Both the position numbers and the translations under genes were made by a program. The notes below the pieces were generated by a model, which was not told the DNA's origin, did not search any database, and was given only the letters and a program-made list of their open reading frames with translations. Below are positions 16,277 through 26,659 of a stretch of DNA of 37,395 nt, piece by piece. Source of the stretch: Rubrivivax sp. (GTDB lineage: Bacteria > Pseudomonadota > Gammaproteobacteria > Burkholderiales > Burkholderiaceae_C); assembly GCA_020720385.1 (NCBI GenBank), contig DYOR01000001.1:91729-129123 (forward strand), written 5' to 3'. The first letter of the stretch is position 1. Each line of letters starts with the position of its first letter.

Positions 16277-17041
16277 ATGCAGCAACTGCTTCCCTGGATC
16301 CTGGCTTCGTTCTCCATCGCCCTGTTGTTCGGCGCGGGTGTGCTGGCCATCGTCAGCCGGCGGCACCCCAAGCCCAGGCCCTTGCCCACCGAGTGGACCC
16401 TGACCGCACGCCCCGTGTTCAGCACCGACGAGCGGCGCGTCTACCGTCATCTGCGCGAGGCCCTGCCGCACCAGATCGTCTTGTCCAAGCTGCCGCTGGT
16501 GCGTTTTTGCCAACCCACCGACCCGCAGGAAGTGCGCTTCTGGTACGAGTTGCTGGGCTCGATCCACGTCACCTTCGCCATCTGCAGCGCCAATGGCCGC
16601 GTGCTGGCCACCATCGACCTCGACAACGAGCGCCAGGGATCTCGCCGCGCGTTGCAGATCAAGCAGTCGGTGTTGGCGGCCTGTCGCGTGCGCTATCTGC
16701 GCTGCACTCCCGACCAACTGCCCTCGGTGCCGGAACTGCAACTGCTCGTGCCGCAGGGCGCAGCGGGCACGCGCGGCCCGCACCCCGCGCCGACGGTGAA
16801 CCAGGCTCGCGACCAACTCTCCGGCATGGTCGCCTCGCGCCGCCGCGAACGCGCGGCGCTGTGGCACGACTCAGGCTTCATGCAGGACTCGTTCTTCAGC
16901 CACGACGGCCGCAGCGACCTGGGGCTGAGCAGCGGTTTCGGCGGCCTGCGCTCGGGCATCTCCGCGCGCGAGATGCCGGCGGCGCCCGAGGACGTGGGCG
17001 GTGTCGTCGTCGATACGCCGATCTCGCGCTTCAGGCACTGA
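16277..17041 (+). CDS. DUF2726 membrane-anchored protein
   Basis: This 254-residue protein has one N-terminal transmembrane segment (LLPWILASFSIALLFGAGVL) followed by a DUF2726-type domain, seen in LTARPVFSTDERRVYRHLREALP through FAICSANGRVLATIDLD, which ends in an acidic/basic stretch. DUF2726 domains have a restriction-endonuclease-like core in family descriptions, but I cannot confirm a catalytic set here. The tail from about residue 160 is low-complexity and ends VVVDTPISRFRH. ATG 16277 was chosen because it gives an immediate membrane anchor; a TTG at 16139 overlapping the previous stop would add 46 residues without coding character. Function unknown. Confidence 0.75.
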   Translation: MQQLLPWILASFSIALLFGAGVLAIVSRRHPKPRPLPTEWTLTARPVFSTDERRVYRHLREALPHQIVLSKLPLVRFCQPTDPQEVRFWYELLGSIHVTFAICSANGRVLATIDLDNERQGSRRALQIKQSVLAACRVRYLRCTPDQLPSVPELQLLVPQGAAGTRGPHPAPTVNQARDQLSGMVASRRRERAALWHDSGFMQDSFFSHDGRSDLGLSSGFGGLRSGISAREMPAAPEDVGGVVVDTPISRFRH

Positions 17042-17123
17042 CATGCCCGCGGGTCAGTTCGGCGCTTGCCCGTCGGGTCGGGCCGCCGTGAGGCCCCGCC
17101 GCACGCGGCAGCGCGTCCACTGA

Positions 17124-18209
17124 GTGGACTACAGCGACCTCGATCCGCAGCACGTCCTCGATGCGCTGGCCGCGACGGGCCTGCGTGGCGACGGCCGCGT
17201 GCTCCAGCTCAACTCCTACGAGAACCGGGTTTTCCAGGTGTTCCTGGAGGATGGCCGCGCGGTGGTCGCGAAGTTCTACCGTCCGGGGCGCTGGAGCGAC
17301 GCGCAGATCCTCGAGGAACACGCCTTTGCGCTGGAGCTGGCCGCAGCCGAGGTGCCCGTGGTGCCGCCCCTGGTGCTGGCGGGCGCGGCGCCCGGCATGC
17401 AGCTGCTTGGCACGCCGCCGACCCTGGCCTGCGGCGGGGGGCACCGCTGGGCCGTGGCGGCGCGCTGCGCCGGCCGCGAACCCGAGCTGGACGACCCCGC
17501 GGCGCTGCGCCAGCTCGGGCGCTTCATCGGGCGGCTGCATGAAGTCGGCCGCAAGCGGCCTTTCCGGCACCGCCACCACCTCGACCCGCACGCCGACGGC
17601 CGGCGCGCGATGCGCTTGCTGCTCGACGGCGGCTTCGTGCCCGACACCGAGCGCGCCGCCTGGGAGCCGGCCTGCGCGCGCGCGCTCGATGCCGTGAACG
17701 CCGCCTTCGAAGCGCATTTCCCGGCCACCGCACCGCTGGCCATGCTGCGCCTGCACGGCGACTGCCATCTGGGCAACGTGCTCTGGCGCGACGGCGCGCC
17801 GCACATGGTCGACCTCGACGACGCGATGCAGGGCCCCGCCGTGCAGGACCTGTGGATGCTGGTCTCGGGCGACCACCGCACGATGGCGCAGCAGTTGGAC
17901 ACGCTGCTCGAAGGCTACCTGCAGTTCGGCGCCTTCGACGCGCGCGAACGTGCGTTGATCGAGCCGCTGCGCACGCTGCGCATGGTGCGCCACAGCGCCT
18001 GGCTGGCGGCGCGCTGGAGCGACCCGACCTTCCCGCTGAACTTCCCCTTCTTCGGCACCGCCGCCTATTGGAGCCAGCAGACGGCGCAGCTGCGCGAACA
18101 ACTGGAGGCGATGGCGACAAGCGCCGCCGTGGCCGGTATCACCACGCCGCGCCAGGGCTGGGCCGACGACGAAGGCGAGGCGCACTTCGACGGTGACGGC
18201 TTCGCCTGA
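17124..18209 (+). CDS. srkA: Stress response Ser/Thr protein kinase SrkA (YihE/RdoA)
   Basis: This 361-residue kinase-fold protein is related to choline/aminoglycoside kinases. Typical SrkA segments are LNSYENRVFQV and VVAKFYRPGRWSDAQILEEH (nucleotide-binding lysine in AKFYRP), the catalytic loop HGDCHLGN (H211, D213, N218), and the metal-binding VDLDDAMQGPAVQDLWML (D230). In E. coli SrkA counteracts MazF-linked and envelope stress-induced death, and its gene precedes dsbA; no dsbA is seen here. The start is GTG 17124. It converges with htpG, whose stop lies 33 bases away. Confidence 0.92.
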   Translation: MDYSDLDPQHVLDALAATGLRGDGRVLQLNSYENRVFQVFLEDGRAVVAKFYRPGRWSDAQILEEHAFALELAAAEVPVVPPLVLAGAAPGMQLLGTPPTLACGGGHRWAVAARCAGREPELDDPAALRQLGRFIGRLHEVGRKRPFRHRHHLDPHADGRRAMRLLLDGGFVPDTERAAWEPACARALDAVNAAFEAHFPATAPLAMLRLHGDCHLGNVLWRDGAPHMVDLDDAMQGPAVQDLWMLVSGDHRTMAQQLDTLLEGYLQFGAFDARERALIEPLRTLRMVRHSAWLAARWSDPTFPLNFPFFGTAAYWSQQTAQLREQLEAMATSAAVAGITTPRQGWADDEGEAHFDGDGFA

Positions 18210-18242
18210 AGCCGCCAGCGGCGCGAACGCCGCCCGGACCGA

Positions 18243-20123
18243 TCAGGCGGTGAGCAGCGCGTTCACGCGCCTGACGTAGGCCGCCGGGTCTTCCAGTTGC
18301 CCGCCTTCGGCGAGCAGCGCCTGGTCGAAGAGGATGTGCGCCAGGTCGTCGAAGCGCGCCTCGCCGTCGGCTGTGGCCTCCAGGCGCTTGACCAGCGCGT
18401 GCTCTGGGTTCACTTCCAGGATGGGCATGCTCTTGGGTGCGCTCTGGCCCGCTTGCTTGAGCAGCCGCGCCAGGTGCGAGCTCATGTCACCTTCGTCGAC
18501 GACGATGCAGGCCGGCGAATCGACCAGCCGCGTGCTCGCGCGCACGTCCTTGACACGCTCCTTCAGGCTCGTCTTCAGGCGCTCCAGCAGCGGCTTGAAG
18601 GCCTCGGCGGCTTGCTCGGCGGCCTTCTTCTCCTCCTCGTCCTGCAGCTTGCCCAGGTCGACACCGCCCTTGGCCACGCTCTGCAGCGGCTTGCCGTCGA
18701 ACTCGTACAGGTGCGACAGCATCCACTCGTCGACGCGGTCGGTGAGCAGCAGCACCTCGATGCCCTTCTTGCGGAAGATCTCGAGCTGCGGGCTGTTCCT
18801 GGCGCCGGCCAGGTTGTCGGCGGTGATGTAGTAGATCGCCTCCTGCCCTTCCTTCATGCGGCCCACGTAGTCGGCGAAAGACACGCCGGCATCGGCGCTC
18901 GTGCTGGCGAAACGCAGCAGCTTGGCCAGACGCTCCTGGTTGGCGTGGTCCTCGCCCATGCCTTCCTTGAGCACCGCGCCGAACTGGCCCCAGAACTCGG
19001 CGTACTTGTCCTTCTGGTTCTCGGCCACGTCCTCGAGCATCGAGAGCACGCGCTTGGTGCTGCCTTCGCGGATGGCCTTCACGTCGCGGCTTTCCTGCAA
19101 CAGCTCGCGGCTCACGTTCAGCGGCAGGTCGGCGCTGTCGATCACCCCCTTGACGAAGCGCAGGTACACCGGCATCAGCGCCTCGGCGTCGTCCATGATG
19201 AAGACGCGCTTCACGTACAGCTTGACGCCGCCGCGCTTGTCGCGGTTCCACAGGTCGAAGGGCGCCTTGGCCGGCACGTAGAGCAGCTGCGTGTACTCGG
19301 TGCGCCCTTCCACGCGGTTGTGCGTGTACGCCAGCGGCGGCTCCTGGTCGTAGCTGATCTGCTTGTAGAACTCCTGGTACTGCGCGTCGGTGATCTCGCT
19401 CTTGGCGCGCGTCCACAGCGCCGCGGCCTTGTTCACCGGCTCCCACTCGTCGGTGGTCACCTGCTCCTTTTTCTCCTCGTCCCATGTCGTCTTCGGCATG
19501 AGCACCGGCAGCGAGATGTGGTCGGAGTACTTGCCGATGATGCTGCGCAGCTTCCAGGCGCTGAGGAACTCCTCCTCGCCCTCGCGCAGGTGCAGGATGA
19601 CGTCGGTGCCGCGCTCGGGCCGGTGGATGTTCTCGACCTCGAAGTCGCCCGCGCCCTCGCTGCTCCAGCGCACGCCCTCTGCGGCCTCGAGCCCGGCGCG
19701 GCGCGTCTCCACGGTGATGCGGTCGGCGACGATGAAGCCGCTGTAGAAACCCACGCCGAACTGCCCGATGAGGTTGGCGTCCTTCTTCTGCTCGCCTTCG
19801 AGCGCGGCCATGAACTCGCGCGTGCCGCTCTTGGCGATCGTGCCCAGGTGGGCCACGGCCTCCTCGGCGCTCATGCCGATGCCGTTGTCGCGGATGGTGA
19901 TGGTCTTGGCCTCGGTGTCGAACCAGACGCGGATCTCGAGGTTGGGCGCGTCCTCGTACAGCGCGGCCTTGTCCAGCGCCTCGAAGCGCAGCTTGTCGCA
20001 GGCGTCGGAGGCGTTGGAGACGATCTCGCGCAGGAAGATCTCCTTGTTCGAGTACAGCGAGTGGGTGACGAGGTGCAGGATCTGCTTGACCTCGGCCTGG
20101 AATGACAGGGTTTGCTTGTCCAT
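18243..20123 (-). CDS. htpG: Molecular chaperone HtpG (Hsp90)
   Basis: This 626-residue bacterial Hsp90 shows the N-terminal GHKL ATP-binding features [22 protein letters not shown] and the lid region GQFGVGFYS, then the middle domain with [15 protein letters not shown], and the C-terminal dimerisation domain. ATG 20123 ([12 protein letters not shown]) was chosen; upstream in-frame codons back to 20165 give a non-family leader. A strong heat-shock promoter lies about 50 bases upstream of the start, so induction by sigma-32 is expected. It is convergent with srkA and divergent from the dpp genes. Confidence 0.98.
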   Translation of the reverse strand: MDKQTLSFQAEVKQILHLVTHSLYSNKEIFLREIVSNASDACDKLRFEALDKAALYEDAPNLEIRVWFDTEAKTITIRDNGIGMSAEEAVAHLGTIAKSGTREFMAALEGEQKKDANLIGQFGVGFYSGFIVADRITVETRRAGLEAAEGVRWSSEGAGDFEVENIHRPERGTDVILHLREGEEEFLSAWKLRSIIGKYSDHISLPVLMPKTTWDEEKKEQVTTDEWEPVNKAAALWTRAKSEITDAQYQEFYKQISYDQEPPLAYTHNRVEGRTEYTQLLYVPAKAPFDLWNRDKRGGVKLYVKRVFIMDDAEALMPVYLRFVKGVIDSADLPLNVSRELLQESRDVKAIREGSTKRVLSMLEDVAENQKDKYAEFWGQFGAVLKEGMGEDHANQERLAKLLRFASTSADAGVSFADYVGRMKEGQEAIYYITADNLAGARNSPQLEIFRKKGIEVLLLTDRVDEWMLSHLYEFDGKPLQSVAKGGVDLGKLQDEEEKKAAEQAAEAFKPLLERLKTSLKERVKDVRASTRLVDSPACIVVDEGDMSSHLARLLKQAGQSAPKSMPILEVNPEHALVKRLEATADGEARFDDLAHILFDQALLAEGGQLEDPAAYVRRVNALLTA

Positions 20124-20173
20124 CTTGTGTCTGCGGTGGGTGAGTCGCCCGCCCCATGCGAGCAAGCGCTACA

Positions 20174-20201
20174 TGATGGGGCCGCTGACGCCGGTTTCAA
20201 G
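20174..20201 (-). promoter_or_regulatory. Sigma-32 (heat-shock) promoter of htpG
   Basis: On the minus strand CTTGAAA (20201-20195) is followed after 13 bases by CCCCATCA (20181-20174). The sigma-32 consensus is CTTGAAA then about 13-15 bases then CCCCATNT, so only the final position differs. Transcription would begin around 20165, leaving a leader of about 40 nt before ATG 20123. Confidence 0.85.
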
Positions 20202-20261
20202 GCCCTGCGGCGAGCCGATAACATGCGCCCACCCGTACTCTGCCGACAGGAGATTCTCACG

Positions 20262-21878
20262 ATGGTCAAGTCCGCTTCGATTGGCCGCGCCGCGGGCGTG
20301 GTCGCTGCCCTGAGCCTGGGCGCTCTGGCCCTCGCGTCGCCGGCGGCCCAGGCCAAGACCCTGGTCTACTGCTCGGAAGGTTCGCCCGAGAACTTCACTC
20401 CGGCGCTGAACACCACCGGCACCAGCTTCGACGCCGCGCGCCCGGTCTTCGACAAGTTGACCGCGTTCACGCGCGGCAGCACCCAGGTCGAGCCCGGGCT
20501 GGCCGCGAGCTGGACGGTCTCGCCCGACGCCAAGGTCTTCACCTTCAAGCTGCGCCAGGGGGTCAAGTTCCACGCGGGCGCCAACGGCTTCAAGCCGACG
20601 CGCGAGTTCAACGCCGACGACGTGCTGTTCTCCTTCAACCGCCAGTGGAAGGACGACCACCCCTACGCCAAGGTCAGTGGCGGGAAGTACGACTACTTCG
20701 CCGACATGGGCCTGAAAGACGGTGTGGCGTCGATCGAGAAGCTCGACGCCATGACCGTGCGCATCACGCTCAAGAGCGCCAACGTGACGATGCTGGCCAA
20801 CCTGGCGATGGACTTCGCCAGCATCCATTCGGCCGAGTACGCCGACTTCCTGGCCAAGGCCAACAGGAAGGAGCAGTTCGACCAGGCGCCCGTGGGCACC
20901 GGCCCGTTCAGCTTCGTCGCCTACCAGAAGGACGCCGTCATCCGTTACAAGGCCAACAAGGCCTACTGGGGCGAGAAGGCCCTGGTCGATGACCTGGTGT
21001 TTGCCATCACCCCCGACCCGACGGCGCGCTACAGCAAGCTCAAGGCGGGCGAATGCCACTTCGTCATCGCCCCGCGCCCGGCCGACCTGCCCGAGATGCA
21101 GAAGGACACCGCGCTCGAGGTCATCAAGCAGCCGGGCCTGAACATCGCCTACTGGGCCTTCAATACACAGAAACCGCCCTTCGACAAGAAGGAGGTGCGC
21201 CAGGCCTTCAACATGGCCATCGACCAGGCGGCGATCGTCAAGGATGTCTACCTGGGTGCCGGGCAGGCGGCCAAGAACCTCATCCCGCCCACGCTGTGGT
21301 CGTACAACGACAGCGTCAGGACCTACGCCTACAACCCGGCCATGGCCAAGGAGATGCTGGCCAAGGCGGGTGTGAAGACGCCGCTGGAGATCGACCTCTG
21401 GTACATGCCGGTGCAGCGCCCGTACAACCCCAACGCCAAGCGCATCGGCGAGATGATGCAGGCCGACCTGGCCAAGGTCGGCGTCAACGCCAAGCTCGTC
21501 ACCTACGAGTGGGGCGAGTACCGCAAGCGCATGCAGCAGGGCGAGCACACCACCGGCATGCTGGGCTGGACCGGCGACAACGGCGACCCCGACAACTTCT
21601 TCTTCCTGCACGGTTGCGAGGCCGCGCGACCGGGCGGCCAGAACCTCGCCAAGTGGTGCAACAAGGAGTTCGACAGCCGCCTGGAGAAGGCGCGCGCGCT
21701 GGCCGACACCAAGCAGCGCGCCAAGCTCTACGCCGAGATGCAGGTCATCGAGCACGAGGAAGCGCCGGACTTCAAGATCGCGCACTCCGTCGTCTACGAG
21801 GTCATGCGCAAGGAAGTCAGCGGCTACAAGCAGAGCCCGTTCGGCGCGCACCAGTTCAACGGTGTCGAGCTGAAGTAG
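20262..21878 (+). CDS. dppA: Periplasmic dipeptide-binding protein, DppA type
   Basis: This 538-residue class C (SBP family 5) binding protein is secreted through a signal peptide ending near ASPAAQA (residue 29). The mature start KTLVYCSEGSPENFTPAL and the following TSFDA are typical of DppA, where the region contacts the ligand N-terminus. The C-terminus contains a second conserved cysteine pair region (FFLHGCEA, LAKWCNKEF) as in E. coli DppA. Start ATG 20262 has AGGAGA 8 bases upstream. It heads a five-gene importer; heme or 5-aminolevulinate transport has been reported for some DppA proteins, but dipeptides are the default. A weak promoter overlaps the htpG promoter. Confidence 0.94.
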   Translation: MVKSASIGRAAGVVAALSLGALALASPAAQAKTLVYCSEGSPENFTPALNTTGTSFDAARPVFDKLTAFTRGSTQVEPGLAASWTVSPDAKVFTFKLRQGVKFHAGANGFKPTREFNADDVLFSFNRQWKDDHPYAKVSGGKYDYFADMGLKDGVASIEKLDAMTVRITLKSANVTMLANLAMDFASIHSAEYADFLAKANRKEQFDQAPVGTGPFSFVAYQKDAVIRYKANKAYWGEKALVDDLVFAITPDPTARYSKLKAGECHFVIAPRPADLPEMQKDTALEVIKQPGLNIAYWAFNTQKPPFDKKEVRQAFNMAIDQAAIVKDVYLGAGQAAKNLIPPTLWSYNDSVRTYAYNPAMAKEMLAKAGVKTPLEIDLWYMPVQRPYNPNAKRIGEMMQADLAKVGVNAKLVTYEWGEYRKRMQQGEHTTGMLGWTGDNGDPDNFFFLHGCEAARPGGQNLAKWCNKEFDSRLEKARALADTKQRAKLYAEMQVIEHEEAPDFKIAHSVVYEVMRKEVSGYKQSPFGAHQFNGVELK

Positions 21879-21927
21879 GCCCGGCCAAGCCCTCGCGCCG
21901 GGGCCGCCCACGGCCCCGGCCCGCGCC

Positions 21928-22938
21928 ATGTTCACCTTCCTGCTGCGCCGCCTGGCGCTGACCGTGCCGACGTTCATCGCCCTGATGTTCGTCACCTTCG
22001 TCGCCATCCGCCTGGTGCCTGGCGACCCGGTGGAAGTGCGCGTGGGCGAGCGTGGCATCAGCGCCGAGCGGCTGGCGATGTTCCGCCACGAACTCGGCCT
22101 GGACCAGTCGGTGGGCAAGCAGTTCCTGGACTATGCCTGGCAACTGCTGCACGGCGACTTCGGCACCTCGCTGGTCACCAACCAGAAGGTGCTCATCGAA
22201 TTCGCGGCGCTCTTCCCGGCGACGCTCGAACTGGCCGCCAGCGGCATGCTGCTGGCGGTGCTGCTGGGCGTGCCGGCGGGCACCATCGCCGCCGCCCGCC
22301 GCGGCACGCTGTTCGACCAGACGCTGATGGGCCTGTCGGTCACCGGCTACTCGATGCCGATCTTCTGGTGGGGCCTGCTGCTCATCATGTTCGTCGCCGA
22401 ACGCTGGGGGCTGACGCCGGTGTCGGGGCGCATCGACCTGATCCAGTTCTACTTCGAACCGGTGACCGGGTTCATGGTCGTCGACGCCTGGCTCTCGGGC
22501 CAGGCCGGGGCGGTGAAGGACGCGCTGCGCCATCTGCTGTTGCCAGCCTTCGTGCTCGGCACCATCCCGTTGGCGGTGATCGCGCGCATGACACGCTCGG
22601 CCATGCTCGAGGTGCTGGGCGAGGACTACGTGCGCACCGCGCGCGCCAAGGGCTTGTCGGCCTGGCGCGTGGTGGGTCTGCATGCGCTGCGCAACGCGCT
22701 CATTCCGGTCGTCACCGTGATCGGGTTGCAGGTCAGCGCGCTGATGGCCGGCGCCGTGCTGACCGAGACCATCTTCTCCTGGCCCGGCGTGGGCAAGTGG
22801 CTGATCGAATCGATCGCGCGACGCGACTACCCGGCCTTGCAGGGCGGCGTGATGCTGATCTCGTCGGTGGTCATCGTCGTCAACCTGCTGGTGGACCTGA
22901 CCTACGGGCTCATCAACCCGCGCATCCGCCATGGCTGA
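21928..22938 (+). CDS. dppB: Dipeptide ABC transporter permease, DppB type
   Basis: This 336-residue inner-membrane permease opens with FTFLLRRLALTVPTFIALMFVTF, typical of DppB/OppB. The EAA loop contacting the ATPases is near GEDYVRTARAKGLSAWRVVGLHALRNALIP. Six hydrophobic segments are visible. It begins 49 bases after dppA and its last 8 bases overlap the start of dppC. Confidence 0.94.
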   Translation: MFTFLLRRLALTVPTFIALMFVTFVAIRLVPGDPVEVRVGERGISAERLAMFRHELGLDQSVGKQFLDYAWQLLHGDFGTSLVTNQKVLIEFAALFPATLELAASGMLLAVLLGVPAGTIAAARRGTLFDQTLMGLSVTGYSMPIFWWGLLLIMFVAERWGLTPVSGRIDLIQFYFEPVTGFMVVDAWLSGQAGAVKDALRHLLLPAFVLGTIPLAVIARMTRSAMLEVLGEDYVRTARAKGLSAWRVVGLHALRNALIPVVTVIGLQVSALMAGAVLTETIFSWPGVGKWLIESIARRDYPALQGGVMLISSVVIVVNLLVDLTYGLINPRIRHG

Positions 22939-23812
22939 CGAGGCTTCGCCGCTGCAGGCATTCTGGGCGGCGTTCCGCGAGAACCGCGGCGCGCTGGCGG
23001 GCCTGGCGGTGGTGCTGGTCATCGTGCTGCTGGCCCTGGGCGCGGACCTCGTGGCACCGCACTCCCCGACCGAGCAGTTCCGCGATGCCGTGCGCGCCGC
23101 GCCGGCGTGGGACAGCGGCGGCAGCGCGCGCTTCTGGCTGGGTACGGACAGCCTGGGGCGCGACATGCTCTCGCGGCTGATCCATGGCGCGCGCATCTCG
23201 CTCTTCATCGGCCTGGCGGTGATGGGGGTGTCCTTCGTCGTCGGCGTGCTGCTGGGGCTGGCCTGCGTGGGGTTCACGCGCTGGGGCGGCTTGGTCGACG
23301 TGGCCATCACGCGCACCATGGACCTGATCATGGCCGTGCCGGGGCTGGTGCTGGCGATCCTCGTCGTGGCCGTGCTCGGGCCCAGCCTGGCCAACACCAT
23401 CGTCGCCGTCACCATCGTCTCGCTGCCGCGCTACGTGCGCCTGGTGCGCGCCTCGGCCCTGGCCGAGCTGGGCAAGGACTACGTCACCGCCGCGCGAGTG
23501 GCCGGCGTACGGCGGCTGCGGCTGCTCTTTGCCACCGTGCTGCCCAACTGCCTCTCGCCGCTGATCGTGCAGGCCGCGCTGGGTGTCTCGGACGCCATCT
23601 TGGAGGCCGCGGCGCTGGGCTTCCTGGGCCTGGGCGCGCAGCCACCCGCCGCCGAGTGGGGCACCATGCTCGCCGACGCGCGCGAGTTCATCCGCTCCGA
23701 CCCCTGGCTGGTCACGCTGCCCGGCCTGGCCATCCTGGTCACGGTGGTCTCGATCAACCTGATGGGCGACGGGCTGCGCGACGCGCTGGACCCGAAGATG
23801 CGGCGGTCATGA
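22931..23812 (+). CDS. dppC: Dipeptide ABC transporter permease, DppC type
   Basis: This 293-residue second permease has the hydrophilic N-terminus and long first periplasmic loop typical of DppC/OppC, the phrase WLGTDSLGRDMLSRLIHGAR and the EAA loop LGKDYVTAARVAGVRRLRLLF. ATG 22931 overlaps the dppB end, and its own stop overlaps the dppD start as ATGA (23809-23812), so the three genes are translationally coupled. Confidence 0.94.
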   Translation: MADEASPLQAFWAAFRENRGALAGLAVVLVIVLLALGADLVAPHSPTEQFRDAVRAAPAWDSGGSARFWLGTDSLGRDMLSRLIHGARISLFIGLAVMGVSFVVGVLLGLACVGFTRWGGLVDVAITRTMDLIMAVPGLVLAILVVAVLGPSLANTIVAVTIVSLPRYVRLVRASALAELGKDYVTAARVAGVRRLRLLFATVLPNCLSPLIVQAALGVSDAILEAAALGFLGLGAQPPAAEWGTMLADAREFIRSDPWLVTLPGLAILVTVVSINLMGDGLRDALDPKMRRS

Positions 23813-24782
23813 CGCGCACCCCGCTGCTCGACGTGCGCGGCCTGAGCGTGCGCTTCGCCACCCGCCACGGCGCCTTCACCGCCGTCGATGGCGTGGACAT
23901 CGACGTCGAGCGCGACGAGGTGCTGGCCATCGTCGGCGAGTCGGGCTCGGGCAAGTCGGTGGCGATGCTGGCGATCATGGGCTTGTTGCCGTGGACGGCC
24001 ACGGTCAGCGCCGAGCGCATGCGCTGGGCCGGCACCGACCTGGCCACGCTCGGGCCACGGCAGCGCCGCGCGCTCATCGGCCGCGACCTGGCCATGGTGT
24101 TCCAGGAGCCGATGTCCTCGCTCAATCCCTGCTTCACGGTCGGCTGGCAGATCGGCGAGGCCCTGGGCGCGCATCTCAGGCTCTCGCGCGCGGCGCGGCG
24201 CAGCCGCGTCGTCGAGTTGCTCGAGCAGGTCGGCATCCCCGACGCCGCGCGCCGCGTGCGTGCCTTCCCGCACCAGCTCTCGGGCGGCATGTGCCAGCGC
24301 GTGATGATCGCCATGGCGCTGGCCTGCAAGCCGCGCCTGCTCATCGCCGACGAGCCGACGACGGCGCTGGACGTGACCATCCAGGCGCAGATCCTCGACC
24401 TGCTGCTGGCGCTCAGGCGCGAGACGGGCATGGCGCTGGTGCTGATCACGCACGACCTGGGCGTGGTCGCCGAGACGGCCGACCGCGTGCTCGTGCAATA
24501 CGCCGGGCGGCCGGTGGAATCGGCGCGCGCCCAGGCGCTCTTCACCGACCCCCACCACCCCTACACCGCGGCGCTGCTGGCCGCCTTGCCCGAGCGCGCC
24601 CTGACGCGCGAGCTCAAGGCCATCCCGGGCCTGGTGCCCGGCCAGTTCGACCGCCCCGAGGGCTGCCTGTTCGCGCCGCGCTGCGACTTCGCCCAGCCGC
24701 TCTGCCGGCAGCCGCCCGTCGCCGCCACACAGGAGCTGGGCCACGCCCTGTGCCACACGCCGCTGGTGGGCGGGGTGCCGGG

Positions 24783-24786
<4 letters not shown>
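23809..24786 (+). CDS. dppD: Dipeptide ABC transporter ATP-binding protein, DppD type
   Basis: This 325-residue ATPase contains Walker A GESGSGKS, signature LSGGMCQRV and Walker B LLIADEPTTALD. The C-terminal oligopeptide-transporter domain has the cysteine-bearing GCLFAPRCDFAQPLC, which in this subfamily can hold an Fe-S cluster. The ATG overlaps the dppC stop, and the stop overlaps the dppF ATG (24783-24786). Confidence 0.93.
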
Positions 24787-25811
<1,025 letters not shown>

Positions 25812-25830
25812 GAAGCAGCGCTCGGCGCCG

Positions 25831-25859
25831 TTGACGCACTCGCCGCTGGCGTCGACAAT
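25831..25859 (+). promoter_or_regulatory. Promoter of the vapBC-type operon
   Basis: TTGACG (25831-25836, five of six consensus bases) and GACAAT (25854-25859, four of six) have the ideal 17-base spacing. The palindromic operator begins at the next base but one, so a bound antitoxin would cover the transcription start. Confidence 0.65.
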
Positions 25860-25860
25860 A

Positions 25861-25879
25861 TTGTTGAACTTATCAACAA
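25861..25879. promoter_or_regulatory. Palindromic operator before vapB
   Basis: TTGTTGA and TCAACAA are perfect inverted repeats separated by ACTTA. It is conspicuously AT-rich for this genome, sits between the -10 and the ribosome site GGAGGA (25882-25887), and is the expected target for the ribbon-helix-helix antitoxin in an autoregulatory loop. Confidence 0.7.
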
Positions 25880-25891
25880 CGGAGGACTGTC

Positions 25892-26125
25892 GTGCCCACC
25901 GTCAACTTCAGCGTGCCCGAAGACGTCAAGCAAGCCTTCAACGCCGCATTCGAGGGCCAGAACAAGAGTGCTGTCATCGCCGACTTGATGCGCGAGGCCG
26001 TGGCGCGCGCGCAGCGCCGCCAGGTGCATCGTGCGGCGGTGGCCAACATTCTGGCCAGCCGCACCGGCGCGCCGGCGGTCACCGAGGCGCAGTTCAAGGC
26101 CGCGCGCGACGCCGGCCGGCCATGA
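25892..26125 (+). CDS. Antitoxin, ribbon-helix-helix type (VapB-like)
   Basis: This 77-residue protein, started by GTG after GGAGGA, begins with a short beta strand VNFSVPEDV and then helices (KQAFNAAFEGQNKSAVIADLMREAVARAQ), the layout of CopG/RHH DNA-binding antitoxins. The variable C-terminal part (from about residue 45) would wrap the toxin. Its stop overlaps the toxin ATG (26122-26125), which makes translation coupled. It should neutralise the PIN toxin and repress its own promoter through the palindrome just upstream. The exact RHH subfamily is not determined. Confidence 0.85.
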   Translation: MPTVNFSVPEDVKQAFNAAFEGQNKSAVIADLMREAVARAQRRQVHRAAVANILASRTGAPAVTEAQFKAARDAGRP

Positions 26126-26553
26126 TCTGCGTGGTCGATGCGAGCGTGGCGGTCAAGTGGTTCGTCAAGGGCGACTGGGCCTTGCGCGAAGACCACGTGG
26201 AGCCGGCCCTGGCGTTGCTGCAGGCCAGCGCGAACGGCGCGGTCGAGCTCTATCAACCGCCGCACTTTCTGGCCGAAGTGGCTGCCGTGCTCGCCCGCCT
26301 GAAGCCGCAAACCGCCGCGCACGACCTTGCCAACCTCACCGCGCTCGACATCGCCTGGGCCGAGCCGAGCCAGGCCTGCGACCATGCCATCGCGCTCTCC
26401 ATCCAGCTCGACCATCACCTGTTCGACACGCTGTATCACGCGCTGGCTCTCAACACCCCTGGCGCCGTGCTGATCACGGCGGACCGCCGCTACTTCGACA
26501 AGGCCCGCCACCTGGGTCAGATGGCCTGGCTGCCAGACTTCAGCCCCGTCTGA
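26122..26553 (+). CDS. vapC: PIN-domain toxin ribonuclease (VapC-like)
   Basis: This 143-residue PIN-domain RNase is probably a VapC toxin that cleaves tRNA or rRNA in the absence of antitoxin. The acidic residues of the metal site are visible: D6 in VVDASVAVKWF, E52 in FLAEVAAVLARL, D102 in HLFDTLYHALAL and D121 in LITADRRYF. All four are intact, so the toxin looks active. ATG 26122 overlaps the antitoxin stop. A GC-rich hairpin starts 10 bases after its stop. Confidence 0.9.
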   Translation: MICVVDASVAVKWFVKGDWALREDHVEPALALLQASANGAVELYQPPHFLAEVAAVLARLKPQTAAHDLANLTALDIAWAEPSQACDHAIALSIQLDHHLFDTLYHALALNTPGAVLITADRRYFDKARHLGQMAWLPDFSPV

Positions 26554-26562
26554 GCGCCCCCA

Positions 26563-26583
26563 GGGCTGGGCTGCGCCCAGCCC
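26563..26583 (+). terminator. Hairpin after the toxin gene
   Basis: GGGCTGGGC (26563-26571) and GCCCAGCCC (26575-26583) form a perfect 9-bp stem with loop TGC. No T-run follows. It may terminate or stabilise the toxin-antitoxin transcript. Confidence 0.5.
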
Positions 26584-26659
26584 GCCCCGGTGGGAATTCA
26601 AGGAACCCGGGTGAAGCGCACCGGGTTTCGAGGAGGTCTGCTGACTGGTTCGCGAGGAG

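Noticed and set aside
18297-20105. 602-codon open frame on the plus strand opposite htpG
   Set aside because: It mirrors the codon periodicity of htpG, has low-complexity Leu/Val/His-rich translation and no family features; a usual artefact of high GC.
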